From positions 1 to 61,196 of the forward strand of contig MGAR01000001.1 in assembly GCA_001789805.1 (NCBI GenBank): a DNA stretch of 61,196 nucleotides, given 5' to 3'. Shown here piece after piece: positions 44,303 through 52,616 of this stretch (position 1 is the first letter of the stretch; every line of letters begins with the position of its first letter). Under the pieces are notes generated by a model. It saw nothing but the letters and a program-made list of their open reading frames with translations. It did no database searches and was not told the DNA's origin. The DNA is from Candidatus Roizmanbacteria bacterium RIFCSPLOWO2_01_FULL_41_22 (GTDB lineage: Bacteria > Patescibacteriota > Microgenomatia > UBA1406 > GWC2-37-13). The translations under genes and the position numbers were made by a program.

Positions 44303-45475
44303 TTAGATTTCACTTAATTTATACGTTTTAATATTATATTCTGCTTTTCCGTCTTCAGTAATACCTGATATCTCAACTTGGTCTTCCAAATTATTTATCA
44401 CAATTTTATATGAATAATATTGATCCTTTGGCAGTTGAAATGATTTAGAATGTTTTGAAACATCCTTGAAATACCAATATGTTGTGTCAATGTCGTTTGG
44501 GTAGTCGGCAAAAAGTTTTTCAATATCGTATACAGTTAGATATGGTTCCTGAGGGTAACCATTTAATACCAGTAATTTATCTTCAGGTAAAAACTCAACT
44601 CCATAAATAATGGACGTCCCATAAACATAGAGTTGGAATGCTCTTTTATATTCTGCTGAGAAAATCTTAACCATGCTGTCAATACCGCCGGAAATATCTT
44701 GGAATGCCGCATATTTTTTGGATGGAGAAATCTCTAATCCCTTTAATCTTTCTTCTTTATTATTACAGGAAATAGAAATACCACTATATCCTGTTTTTTC
44801 TACATAAGTTTTTTTATTCGTGACTATTTTTACCTCGCATTTATCTGTAATACTAGCTTCATTTATTAACTCAACATCCCGATCTAAAAATTTAAAGGTG
44901 GAGAGGATTTGAGAGAAATATGGGATGCGTTCTGGAGCGGTTGCATCACTTGCATAAACTGTAAAATAATAAAGCTTATTCTGATAAGGTACTTCAACCT
45001 GAATTCCAGTAACATAGTAATTTACTTCTACTCCTCTTTCTGATTCAACGAAAGTTCTGCTTTCACATCTAATTCCTTTGTGATTGTCTATAAAAATGGG
45101 TTTGCATGCTCCTGTTAGATAGTCGCGTTTTTTATCCTCTACTGATACATTTACCTTGTATTCAGGAGGGCCGTCATCCTTGCTAAAAAGAAAGATATAA
45201 TCCAATGCTCCTGGGTAATAATTCCATGTTTGAGGATATTTTAAAGAAAACCCATATTCTTCATTTGTATACGTTTTCCAATCGGCAGTTGGGTCAATTG
45301 AAGGTGTGAGAGTTGAACGAACAACAGGCGGGAGTGATTCCACAAAATTCGGAGTTAATGTTTTCTGATACCCCATCCCCAAATAAAAACCAAGAAAGGG
45401 AAGGGTAACAAACAAAACGCCAAACAGAATTTTGGAGAAAGAAGTGACGGCAGTTAATGATTTTGGCAGTTCCAT
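44303..45475 (-). CDS. Membrane-anchored extracytoplasmic protein, paralogue 2
   Basis: 390 aa. Anchor SKILFGVLFVTLPFLGFYLGM (about 13-33), ectodomain DWKTYTNEEYGFSLKYPQTW, central QILSTFKFLD (about 187-196), then an extra 190-residue domain of beta character (CEVKIVTNKKTY, SPSKKYAAFQDISGG, VEFLPEDKLLVLNG, LTVYDIEKLFADYP) that looks like propeller or TolB-style repeats. So the shared module is followed by an added domain absent from paralogue 1. Function unknown. Confidence 0.65.
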   Translation of the reverse strand: MELPKSLTAVTSFSKILFGVLFVTLPFLGFYLGMGYQKTLTPNFVESLPPVVRSTLTPSIDPTADWKTYTNEEYGFSLKYPQTWNYYPGALDYIFLFSKDDGPPEYKVNVSVEDKKRDYLTGACKPIFIDNHKGIRCESRTFVESERGVEVNYYVTGIQVEVPYQNKLYYFTVYASDATAPERIPYFSQILSTFKFLDRDVELINEASITDKCEVKIVTNKKTYVEKTGYSGISISCNNKEERLKGLEISPSKKYAAFQDISGGIDSMVKIFSAEYKRAFQLYVYGTSIIYGVEFLPEDKLLVLNGYPQEPYLTVYDIEKLFADYPNDIDTTYWYFKDVSKHSKSFQLPKDQYYSYKIVINNLEDQVEISGITEDGKAEYNIKTYKLSEI

Positions 45476-45502
45476 ATAGTTCTATATTAGCAAATTAGCA
45501 AA

Positions 45503-46186
45503 TTATTGTATATTACAATTTTCTCCACCACCAAGAAGTCTTCTTAATTCTTCTTGAGTTTTTGTGTTCAACTCACACATTTTAGGAGAAAACGCAGTTT
45601 CTTTGATTTCTTCTACAACAGAAGTACCATCCCAACCAATATTATTTTGAAATTGAACAGGGAGTGACTTATTTTCATACACAGCATAGGCTAGATAAAG
45701 TAAACGTTGATCTTTGGTTATTTCTCCTTTGTTCAGAGCCTGATCAATTAGGTTTGGAGTAGATAACGGTTGACTGCTTGTTGAAGTTCGTGCACAAACT
45801 TTATTTTCACAGCTGCATTCAAGGAGCCCGCATTGAAGCAATGGTCTAATACATCCCCTAAAACGTATCGCTTCATCAATATCTTTTGATTTTTGGGTAT
45901 TTGTGTTTACTGACTCACAACCGCATGGCTTAACTCCGCTTTCCCGACAGTCGTTATCTGTATCACAGCTTAAATTCCAGTTATCATATTCCTTAGACAA
46001 ATCCTTTACTAACTGATCACAGGACAGTAATGTTAGTGAGGATAAATCGGTGACGTTACTTGGTTGAAGAATCCTTTTCTGATAGTCCATCCCCAGATAA
46101 AAGCCGAGAAAAGGGAGAGCAACAAATAAAATAGCCGCCAGGATTTTGGAGAGGGGAGTTATTGTAATGAAAGATTTCAGGGTCAC
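45503..46186 (-). CDS. Membrane-anchored cysteine-rich protein, paralogue 3
   Basis: 227 aa with the same anchor (SKILAAILFVALPFLGFYLGM, about 12-32) but a different ectodomain holding twelve cysteines, ten of them clustered: LSCDTDNDCRESGVKPCGCES, GCIRPLLQCGLLECSCENKVC. Such spacing suggests a disulfide-stabilised extracytoplasmic fold. A third example of one anchor with an unrelated outside domain. Function unknown. Confidence 0.6.
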   Translation of the reverse strand: MTLKSFITITPLSKILAAILFVALPFLGFYLGMDYQKRILQPSNVTDLSSLTLLSCDQLVKDLSKEYDNWNLSCDTDNDCRESGVKPCGCESVNTNTQKSKDIDEAIRFRGCIRPLLQCGLLECSCENKVCARTSTSSQPLSTPNLIDQALNKGEITKDQRLLYLAYAVYENKSLPVQFQNNIGWDGTSVVEEIKETAFSPKMCELNTKTQEELRRLLGGGENCNIQ

Positions 46187-46202
46187 GTTATTTATTAATA
46201 CT

Positions 46203-46533
46203 TTATATAAGTTTTTCTATTTCTTTTTTAAGTACCGGCACTTCATTTTTTCACCACATCCCAAACTATATCATAATCAATACCAAAATAGCCATGAATA
46301 AGTCTATCTCTCATTCCGGAAATAGACCTCCAATCTATGTGAGACTGGCTGTTGCGGAAATTGATTGGTAAGTTTTTAACCGCTTCGCCTATAATTTCTA
46401 TACTCCTGGTGAAGGATCGTTTTAACGTCTCATCTTGTAGAAATTCGTTTTGAGAAAGCCCTTTTGAAGTGTTAGAAAGATATATTAATTCATCTCTTAT
46501 GTGTTTTAAATATTCAATTGGCAATTTGGACAT
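46203..46533 (-). CDS. hepT: HEPN protein of MNT/HEPN module 2, C-terminus frameshifted
   Basis: Start ATG at 46533 is set by a strong AGGAGG 7 nt upstream (the longer frame to 46563 lacks one). The in-frame product is 96 aa and stops at 46243 after VWDVVKK. It has the R-x4-H motif RDRLIHGYFG and IEIIGEAVKNLP. The stop comes right after a run of six A; with one A fewer the frame continues NEVPVLKKEIEKLI and stops at 46203, matching the normal HepT C-terminus. Either a real indel, a sequencing error, or slippage. The RNase motif is intact. Confidence 0.75.
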
Positions 46534-46843
46534 ATTCCGCCTCCTTTTTGATATATGGCCCAATATATGGGCTGAGAGAATCTGTGGTTATCAGCTCTAC
46601 TTGTTTTCCAAAAATTTCTTCTAGATACTGGGCAAGGTTAATATAATTCCTGAATGTCTTTTTATCTTTACGGAACTCTACTATAATATCGATATCGCTT
46701 TTGGCTTTTTGTTCACTTCTAACATAAGAACCAAAAACCCCAATATCAGCAACTCCATAGTCGCTTATTCTATCTCTGTGAGTTTGTAGTAGAGTTAAAA
46801 TCCTCTTTTTATCCAATTTATGTAATTCTAGATACCGCTTCAT
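46514..46843 (-). CDS. mntA: MNT-domain nucleotidyltransferase (module 2)
   Basis: 109 aa. IGVFGSYVRSEQKAKSDIDIIVEF carries GSx(n)DxD of the MNT fold, with a helical N-terminus (LDKKRILTLLQTHRD). Overlaps its HEPN partner by 20 nt. Probable antitoxin of a HepT-MntA-type pair; sequence clearly different from modules 1 and 3. Confidence 0.85.
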   Translation of the reverse strand: MKRYLELHKLDKKRILTLLQTHRDRISDYGVADIGVFGSYVRSEQKAKSDIDIIVEFRKDKKTFRNYINLAQYLEEIFGKQVELITTDSLSPYIGPYIKKEAEYVQIAN

Positions 46844-46901
46844 ATTTATATTTTACTTGAATCATCCTCATAAAACAACAACAGAGACATTTTTAATACT
46901 G

Positions 46902-47117
46902 TCAGAGAAACTTAAACGTGGAGAGAATTTGGTCAAGCCACTGTTCGTCTTCAAGAGTATTGCCGGCTGGGTTTGTTGTCTCAACTGAGAAGCCAACAAT
47001 AAACTTATCACCTTTTAGATATTTTGCGAAATATTTACCCGCCTTCACATCTTTACAATACTGATTACCTTGCTGCAACAGTTCATTAACTGATTTTTCA
47101 TCCATAGTTTGCAACAT
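46902..47117 (-). pseudogene. C-terminal fragment of a fourth anchored paralogue
   Basis: 71-codon frame ending EDEQWLDQILSTFKFL, the same closing sequence as paralogues 1 and 2, preceded by YFAKYLKGDKFIVGFSVE. The anchor and linker are missing and nothing matching them lies upstream, since a HEPN gene ends at 47151. I read it as a remnant left when a MNT/HEPN module was inserted or rearranged. Confidence 0.5.
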
Positions 47118-47150
47118 TAAGCCTTAATATTTCACTCTTATTTTGGATAG

Positions 47151-47585
47151 TCAAATTTTACTTAAATATTTTGCTATCTGTTTAGCAAACGTATCAAAAT
47201 CTACAAGCCGGTTGTTAATCTTGTCAGCTACTTGTTCATAATCTATGTCAAGATAATCATGGACCAAGATATTTCTAAATCCAGTCATCGGAGCAAATCG
47301 ATTGGCAAAGTCTTTTTCTAAAACATTTTCCTCTCCGAGTATTTCAAAGGTTTCACGGGCTGTTTTTGGAGTGCGCAGTCTCATATCAACAATTAAAAGT
47401 TCAGCAATATCAGTGGCCGCTTCACAGGCAAGCTGGAGAAAACGTTCGGCTTTGGCGCGTTTATTGATATCCCTTTTCAATTCATCAGCTTTGACGCCTT
47501 TAAGGGTTTTTAATATGGAAACATACTCATACAGTTTTTCCAGCCGCATGTTGATTTTGTCGATGGCATCTAATTTTTTATTCAT
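47151..47585 (-). CDS. HEPN/DUF86 protein (module 3)
   Basis: 144 aa, helical. RNILVHDYLDIDY provides R-x4-H plus the tyrosine two residues on (RNILVHDY). CEAATDIAELLIV and RFAPMTGFRNIL are the conserved helices of HepT-like toxins. Overlaps the upstream MNT gene by 4 nt. The N-terminal part is longer than in modules 1 and 2, placing it in another HEPN subgroup. Confidence 0.85.
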   Translation of the reverse strand: MNKKLDAIDKINMRLEKLYEYVSILKTLKGVKADELKRDINKRAKAERFLQLACEAATDIAELLIVDMRLRTPKTARETFEILGEENVLEKDFANRFAPMTGFRNILVHDYLDIDYEQVADKINNRLVDFDTFAKQIAKYLSKI

Positions 47586-48007
47586 ATTGCCAGCCCTTCT
47601 CTTGCAGTAGTTGCAAGACTGTTTGTTGTATGACGTCTAAGGTAGTAGAAGCGGTCAAAATAATTTGATAAAGTACGATGCTCAAAAGCGATGCGATCCT
47701 TTTCTTCTTTAATATAGATATCTTTACGGGGAGCAATGGCTGAATACTGCAAAAATACTGGTGACTGGTTAAGATCAATCACTTCCACATTGTCATTTCC
47801 AACTATTTTGCCCAAAAATCCCATGTATTCCAGCCGTTTGTTAAAACGATCCTTTTTGTTTATATTCTCCAAAAAAACAACTCCAAAATCATAATCGCTT
47901 TTGGGATGAATTTTGCCCGTTGCTTGGGAGCCAAATAAATATACCACGGCCACAGGCTCATGGGTAAAATAGCTATTTATTGATTTTATTTTTAGAAAGT
48001 CAAACAT
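47582..48007 (-). CDS. MNT-domain nucleotidyltransferase (module 3)
   Basis: 141 aa. VVYLFGSQATGKIHPKSDYDFGVVF carries GSQ...DxD. Longer than the other two MNT proteins, with a C-terminal helical extension (FEHRTLSNYFDRFYYLRRH). Upstream of and overlapping its HEPN partner. Likely antitoxin; alternative roles cannot be excluded. Confidence 0.8.
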   Translation of the reverse strand: MFDFLKIKSINSYFTHEPVAVVYLFGSQATGKIHPKSDYDFGVVFLENINKKDRFNKRLEYMGFLGKIVGNDNVEVIDLNQSPVFLQYSAIAPRKDIYIKEEKDRIAFEHRTLSNYFDRFYYLRRHTTNSLATTAREGLAI

Positions 48008-48539
48008 ATTAAAGAAAGTATATCATGCAGGTGGTTATTTTTTAGCAAAATCACTACTACTAGTTTCTCATTTTTAATTGAGTCTTACAAGACTATCATC
48101 TAAATTTTTCAATTGACCAGTGATGATTGGCCATACTTTGCATATTGACAAGGCGGTTTCCCTGGTTTAAGATAATTCTAGGCTTTTAAGGCAGGATTAC
48201 CAATATTGTAAAAAAGCGTGTGGCCCCGCCTACGGCGGGGATACGAGGAAGAGGGGTCCGGTAAAATTACGGACGCTCGGACGTCCCGCCATATAGCGGG
48301 ATAGGATCTGCGGAAACCCTTGGGTTGTAGTTATCAGCCCCCCCGCCATGGCGGGGTCAATGTTTTGCTCAAAAAACTAAAGTAATTTAGAACCAAAAGG
48401 CAAAACAGATAACTTCTGCTTACAAAAAGCTTCATTATCAGATGATCATCAACTCGATGATTCTCTGCATTATCAATTTAATTTCATTTGCCATTTTAGC
48501 TTTGATTTTTGACATTTGAAATTTGACATTTTTCATATT
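48008..48539. other. Gene-free, hairpin-rich spacer before glmS
   Basis: No credible coding region. It holds three GC-rich palindromes of the CCCGCC-n-GGCGGG type plus two more stem-loops (48256-48274 and 48315-48326) within about 130 nt, an unusually GC-rich patch between A/T-rich flanks. Just before glmS lies TTTGACATTTGAAATTTGACATTT (48507-48530 region), a short-repeat sequence. Confidence 0.6.
48224..48356. repeat. Cluster of CCCGCC-n-GGCGGG palindromes
   Basis: CCCCGCC-TAC-GGCGGGG (48224-48240), TCCCGC-CATATA-GCGGGA (48284-48301) and CCCCGCC-AT-GGCGGGG (48341-48356). Between them are GTCCG...CGGAC (48256-48274) and AACCC-TT-GGGTT (48315-48326). The same core also occurs at 2101-2116. 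Either REP-like repeats or a folded RNA. Confidence 0.7.
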
Positions 48540-50300
48540 ATGTGCGGAATATTTGCTTATGTTGGAAAAAAACAAAATGCCGGTGATCTTATCATGGAGG
48601 GTTTGAAGGCTCTCGAATATCGCGGTTATGATTCGTGGGGAGTGGCGGTCAAAAAACAAGACGGCCAGATTTACTTGGAGAAACATGTTGGTAAAATCGG
48701 CCAAGCCAAACTGCCTCGGCTTTCATCCACAATCGGGATTGGCCACACTCGTTGGGCTACTCACGGCGGGGTCACCCGCGACAACGCCCACCCTCACACC
48801 GACTGCACCGGTAACATCATCATCGTCCATAACGGAATTGTGGAAAATTACACCTCTCTTAAGAAACAGCTTCTCAAAAAAGGGCACATTTTTAAATCAG
48901 AAACCGATACTGAGGTTATCGCTCATTGGCTTGAGGAAAAGAAAAAAACGGATAATGATCCTCTTAAACTAATGAGAGGTTTGGCGAGCGCTATCAAAGG
49001 AATGAGTGCCGTGATTGCCTTTTTCCCGGAGGAAGAAGTTTTGTATGTTTACAAATATGGTTCGCCTATTGTGTTTGGTCAAAATAATGACGGGCTTTAT
49101 CTGGCATCTGACCCTTCGGCGATGATTTTACACACCAAACAAGTGTATTTTCTGGAGGACAACGAAATGCTGCAGTTGGGCCGCAGCGGCTACGAACTTT
49201 ACGACGGCCATGGTGAAATTAAAAAAATAACTTTTACCACGCTCGCCTACGATCAAGAAGACGCGCTTCTTGGGAAATACCCGTACTTTATGCTCAAAGA
49301 AATTCACGAACAGCCAAAAGTGATACAAAATATTATTGATACTCAAGCGAGTAATATCACAAAAGTAGCTGAGTTTGTCAAAAAAGCCGACGGCACCTAT
49401 TTTATCGGCTGCGGATCAGCATATCACGTCAGTCTTTCCGGCGCTTACCTTTTCTCCAAAATCGCCAATCGGCATGTCAATGCGGCAATTGCCTCGGAGT
49501 TTAGTTACTTGGAAAGCTTTATCAAAAATACGTCACTGGTGGTCGCCTTTTCGCAATCGGGTGAGACGATTGACCTGATTTCTTGCATCCGCAAAGCCCA
49601 GGAAAATAAAGCTAAAATACTAGCTGTCACCAATGTTCCCGGTTCAACGCTTTACCGAATGGCAGATCATCGGTTGCTATTGCAAGCCGGTCCGGAAAAA
49701 GCTGTCGCTACGACCAAAGCCTATACCGCTAAAATCGCCATTATCTATCTACTGGCGCATGAACTCGCAGGTACTATAAAAAAGGCAAAAGAAGATCTGC
49801 GTCTGGCGGTCTCAGAAATACAAAGATTTCTTAAAAATACTGATAAGATAAAAAAAATGGCTGAACAATTTGTGAAGCACGAACATGTGTTTATTCTGGG
49901 CCGCGGTGTATCCTACCCCACTGCACTTGAGTCCGCGCTTAAGATAAAAGAGGTGTCATACTGTCATGCTGAGGGATTTGCGGCCAGCGAGCTGAAACAC
50001 GGCGTGATTGCCCTTGTCCAAAAAGGCACACCAATAATAGTTTACAATCCGGCTGATGAAACCTACCAAGACGCTCTCTCTTCCGCTCACGAAGTGAAGG
50101 CGCGAGGGGCTTATGTGATTGGAATTTCAAGCAAAAACAACCCGATTTATGACGATTTTATCGAGGTCAAAGATTGTCATGAAGCTACTATTATTCCTAA
50201 TGTCACAGTGGCTCAGTTACTGGGATATTATCTTGCACTTGCCAAAGGCTACGATCCAGACAAACCCAGAAACCTGGCAAAAAGCGTGACTGTTAAATAA
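48540..50300 (+). CDS. glmS: Glutamine-fructose-6-phosphate aminotransferase (isomerizing)
   Basis: Makes glucosamine-6-phosphate, first step to UDP-GlcNAc for the cell wall. 586 aa from the ATG at 48540 so that the nucleophile Cys is residue 2 (MCGIFAYVG); a longer frame to 48516 would bury it. GATase II motifs RWATHGGVT and VHNGIVENY, then two SIS domains (YFIGCGSAYHVSLSGAYL, FSQSGETIDLI; FILGRGVSYPTALESALKIKE). Ends LAKSVTVK as in the family. No glmS ribozyme core was recognised upstream. Confidence 0.96.
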   Translation: MCGIFAYVGKKQNAGDLIMEGLKALEYRGYDSWGVAVKKQDGQIYLEKHVGKIGQAKLPRLSSTIGIGHTRWATHGGVTRDNAHPHTDCTGNIIIVHNGIVENYTSLKKQLLKKGHIFKSETDTEVIAHWLEEKKKTDNDPLKLMRGLASAIKGMSAVIAFFPEEEVLYVYKYGSPIVFGQNNDGLYLASDPSAMILHTKQVYFLEDNEMLQLGRSGYELYDGHGEIKKITFTTLAYDQEDALLGKYPYFMLKEIHEQPKVIQNIIDTQASNITKVAEFVKKADGTYFIGCGSAYHVSLSGAYLFSKIANRHVNAAIASEFSYLESFIKNTSLVVAFSQSGETIDLISCIRKAQENKAKILAVTNVPGSTLYRMADHRLLLQAGPEKAVATTKAYTAKIAIIYLLAHELAGTIKKAKEDLRLAVSEIQRFLKNTDKIKKMAEQFVKHEHVFILGRGVSYPTALESALKIKEVSYCHAEGFAASELKHGVIALVQKGTPIIVYNPADETYQDALSSAHEVKARGAYVIGISSKNNPIYDDFIEVKDCHEATIIPNVTVAQLLGYYLALAKGYDPDKPRNLAKSVTVK

Positions 50301-50347
50301 ACGCCATAATCGAAGTAGTGTCGAAGTAGTGGAAGCGCACGAATTTG

Positions 50348-51166
50348 TTATTCTCTTATTAATGTATGAAGCTCTTTTAATTTACGGGCAATAAATTCGT
50401 CGATATGCCAACTTTTTTTTACTTCACTGAGGTACTTTGCCTTACCGCCCATCTCATATTCAAATAATTTTTTATCTACTCTGCCTTTGGTAATAAATTG
50501 GGTTGAGGCAATAAAATATTTACCTAAAACATTCAATCTGCCCTCTTTTTCGTATCTTCTCCAGGAAAATTTAACACTGACCTCAGGCAGCAGTTTAGCG
50601 TGTACTCCGTGTTTTCGGGCTTTTTGGACAATGTGATGGTCTTCAAACAAGAAAACACGATCATCAAAACCGCCAAGGAAATGGAAAAACTTTTTCCAAA
50701 ATATCATACACGGACCGTAAGTAAACGGTCTATCTGTCAGATGGCTGACTTCCACAAAAAACGACGTCACTTTACTGATTATCTCGTCATGATAAACGGT
50801 TGAGGAGGGTAAATGAAGAGGAAGATAAAGTAAGTAGTGATGACTCTCTACTTCTTTTCGAATTTTACTTATAAAAAGTTTACCTATCCGCATATCAGCA
50901 TCAAGAAAGATGAGATAATCGGCAACTGCCACCGATGAACCGAGGTTTCTTTGGACTGCCGGATTACGCTTTTTGGAAAAAATCACTTTTATGACTAGCT
51001 TGTCTTCAAAATCTTGGGCGACTCCCTGGGTATTGTCTTCGGAATATCCATCAACAATAACCACTTCAAAATTTTTATCCTGTTGTTTTGTCAGATCTTG
51101 TAGCAGTTTTTGTAAATATCGTTCTTCATTTAAGGTAGGAATGATGACCGAAAAATTCCTTTTCAT
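50348..51166 (-). CDS. GT2-family glycosyltransferase
   Basis: 272 aa GT-A enzyme: FSVIIPTLNEERYLQKLL, VVIVDGYSEDNT, FLDADMRIG (DxD), TYGPCMIFWKKFFHFLGGFDDRVFLFEDHHIV (ED motif). Resembles enzymes transferring sugars to lipid or polysaccharide acceptors. Single gene, convergent with glmS. TATAAT on the minus strand (51184-51179) is 12 nt before its ATG. Substrate unknown. Confidence 0.88.
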   Translation of the reverse strand: MKRNFSVIIPTLNEERYLQKLLQDLTKQQDKNFEVVIVDGYSEDNTQGVAQDFEDKLVIKVIFSKKRNPAVQRNLGSSVAVADYLIFLDADMRIGKLFISKIRKEVESHHYLLYLPLHLPSSTVYHDEIISKVTSFFVEVSHLTDRPFTYGPCMIFWKKFFHFLGGFDDRVFLFEDHHIVQKARKHGVHAKLLPEVSVKFSWRRYEKEGRLNVLGKYFIASTQFITKGRVDKKLFEYEMGGKAKYLSEVKKSWHIDEFIARKLKELHTLIRE

Positions 51167-51239
51167 ATATCGTGTTAAATTATAACATGATTTTAGCTTG
51201 TCCAGCGATTGGTGGTGTCTATTTAGCGGTAACCAGGAG

Positions 51240-51245
51240 TATAAT
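51240..51245 (+). promoter_or_regulatory. -10 box of the MFS gene
   Basis: TATAAT at 51240-51245, 41 nt before the ATG at 51287; AGGTGG lies 12 nt before that ATG as a distant Shine-Dalgarno. One of few genes here with a normal leader. Confidence 0.45.
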
Positions 51246-51286
51246 ACTTGATATCTGCCTGTTTTTTTAGGTGGATTTTTTTATTT

Positions 51287-52598
51287 ATGAAAAAAACCGA
51301 CCAATACATCTTAAATCAATCGTCTGAGATTGTTTATAACTCGAAACATACTTGGACCGAAAAAGTCTTGACTATGTTTCCCGCTTTTCATAGCCGAAAT
51401 TACCGTCTTTATTTTTCCGGCCAACTGATTTCTCTTATTGGTACCTGGTTGCAGGTCGTGGCTGAGGGTTGGTTAGTTTTGGAAATGACTAATTCCCCAT
51501 TTTCGATCGGACTGGTTGCGGCAGCAGCCTCTTTTCCGACTTTACTTTTTTCGCTTTTCGGTGGTGTGATCGTCGATCGTTTTTCCAAACGGAAAATTAT
51601 TATTTTTACCCAGGTTTCGGCAATGGTCATGGCACTCATTTACGGCTTACTGACGGTATTTCATCTTATTACTGTCGAAGAAATTATTATTCTGGCATTT
51701 TTACTTGGCGTGGTCAATTCGCTCGACTCGCCTGCCCGTCAAGCTTTTGTGGTAGAGTTAGTGTCCAAAGATCAACTCGCTTCAGCGATCTCCCTTAACT
51801 CCGGCACCTTTAATGCTGCCCGGGTGATCGGACCAAGCATTGCCGGAATTTTAATCGGACTTGTGGGAACGGGGGGCGCCTTTATCATAAATGGACTCAG
51901 CTACTTGGCGGTGATTTTTGCGCTAAATAAAATCGATACTAAAGAAGAAACTGTTAAAGACCTCCCACACCCAATCAAGGCCATTAAAGAAGGTCTTACT
52001 TACTCATTTTTCCCATCCAGCTATCCGAATTTTGCTTCTGATGGCTGGGGTTATATCAGTCTTTGGTTGGTCTTACAGCACGATGATGCCGGTGATTGCC
52101 AAAAACGTTTACCACCTTGGGCCGACCGGCTTAGGCTATCTTTATGCTGCAACCGGTTTGGGGGCGGTATGTTCTATGTTTCTTATCTCAGCTTATTCCA
52201 AAAAAATCAGTCCGACCATTTTTATTATTGGCGGAAACTCGCTATTTGCAGTTAGTATCTTCCTATTTACATTAACCGGTAATTTTTATCTGGCTTTATT
52301 TTTTCTTTTTTTGACAGGTTTAGGGATATTGTCGGAATTCTCTATGCTCAATACCACACTGCAAACTCTGGTAGAAAATAAACTGCGCGGTCGGGTGATG
52401 AGTATTTTTACCCTGATGTTTCTGGGACTATTACCTTTGGGTAATCTCGAAGTGGGTTATTTGACCGAACATTTTAGCTCGGGCTTTGCCATTCGCTTTG
52501 GGGCGCTTATCGTCTTTGCCTTTGGGCTTATTATCTTTCTTTATCGCCACCGTCTTCGCCGATCATATCAGGTGTACCTTCATAAAAGCAAACACTAA
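51287..52598 (+). pseudogene. MFS exporter, split by a single-base frameshift
   Basis: Two overlapping frames make one MFS_3-type exporter. Frame 1 from the ATG at 51287 covers the first six helices (NYRLYFSGQLISLIGTWLQ, GVIVDRFSKRKI, SPARQAFVVELV, GTFNAARVIGPSIAG) to EGLTYSF at about 52012. Frame 2 then continues HPAIRILLLMAGVISV and runs through the remaining helices to the stop at 52598. The shift falls at TTTTTCCC (52010-52017), where losing one base restores the frame. Either a recent pseudogene or a sequencing error in a homopolymer. Substrate unknown. Confidence 0.8.
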
Positions 52599-52616
52599 CC
52601 ACAATCTAAAAAATTA

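Noticed and set aside
48224-48356. Possible CRISPR array or RNase P RNA in the hairpin cluster
   Set aside because: Palindromes are not evenly spaced with unique spacers, and no cas genes are in the window. GAGGAAGAGGGGTCCGG only loosely resembles the RNase P GAGGAAAGTCCG element, and the rest does not fold accordingly.
48507-48540. TTGACA-containing sequence before glmS as a promoter
   Set aside because: Two TTTGACATTT copies exist, but no -10 hexamer lies at a workable distance before the ATG; it looks like a short spacer repeat.
51179-51184. Leaderless promoter for the GT2 gene ending at 50348
   Set aside because: The TATAAT is 12 nt from the ATG, outside the 6-9 nt range of the others, so I did not count it among the leaderless set.
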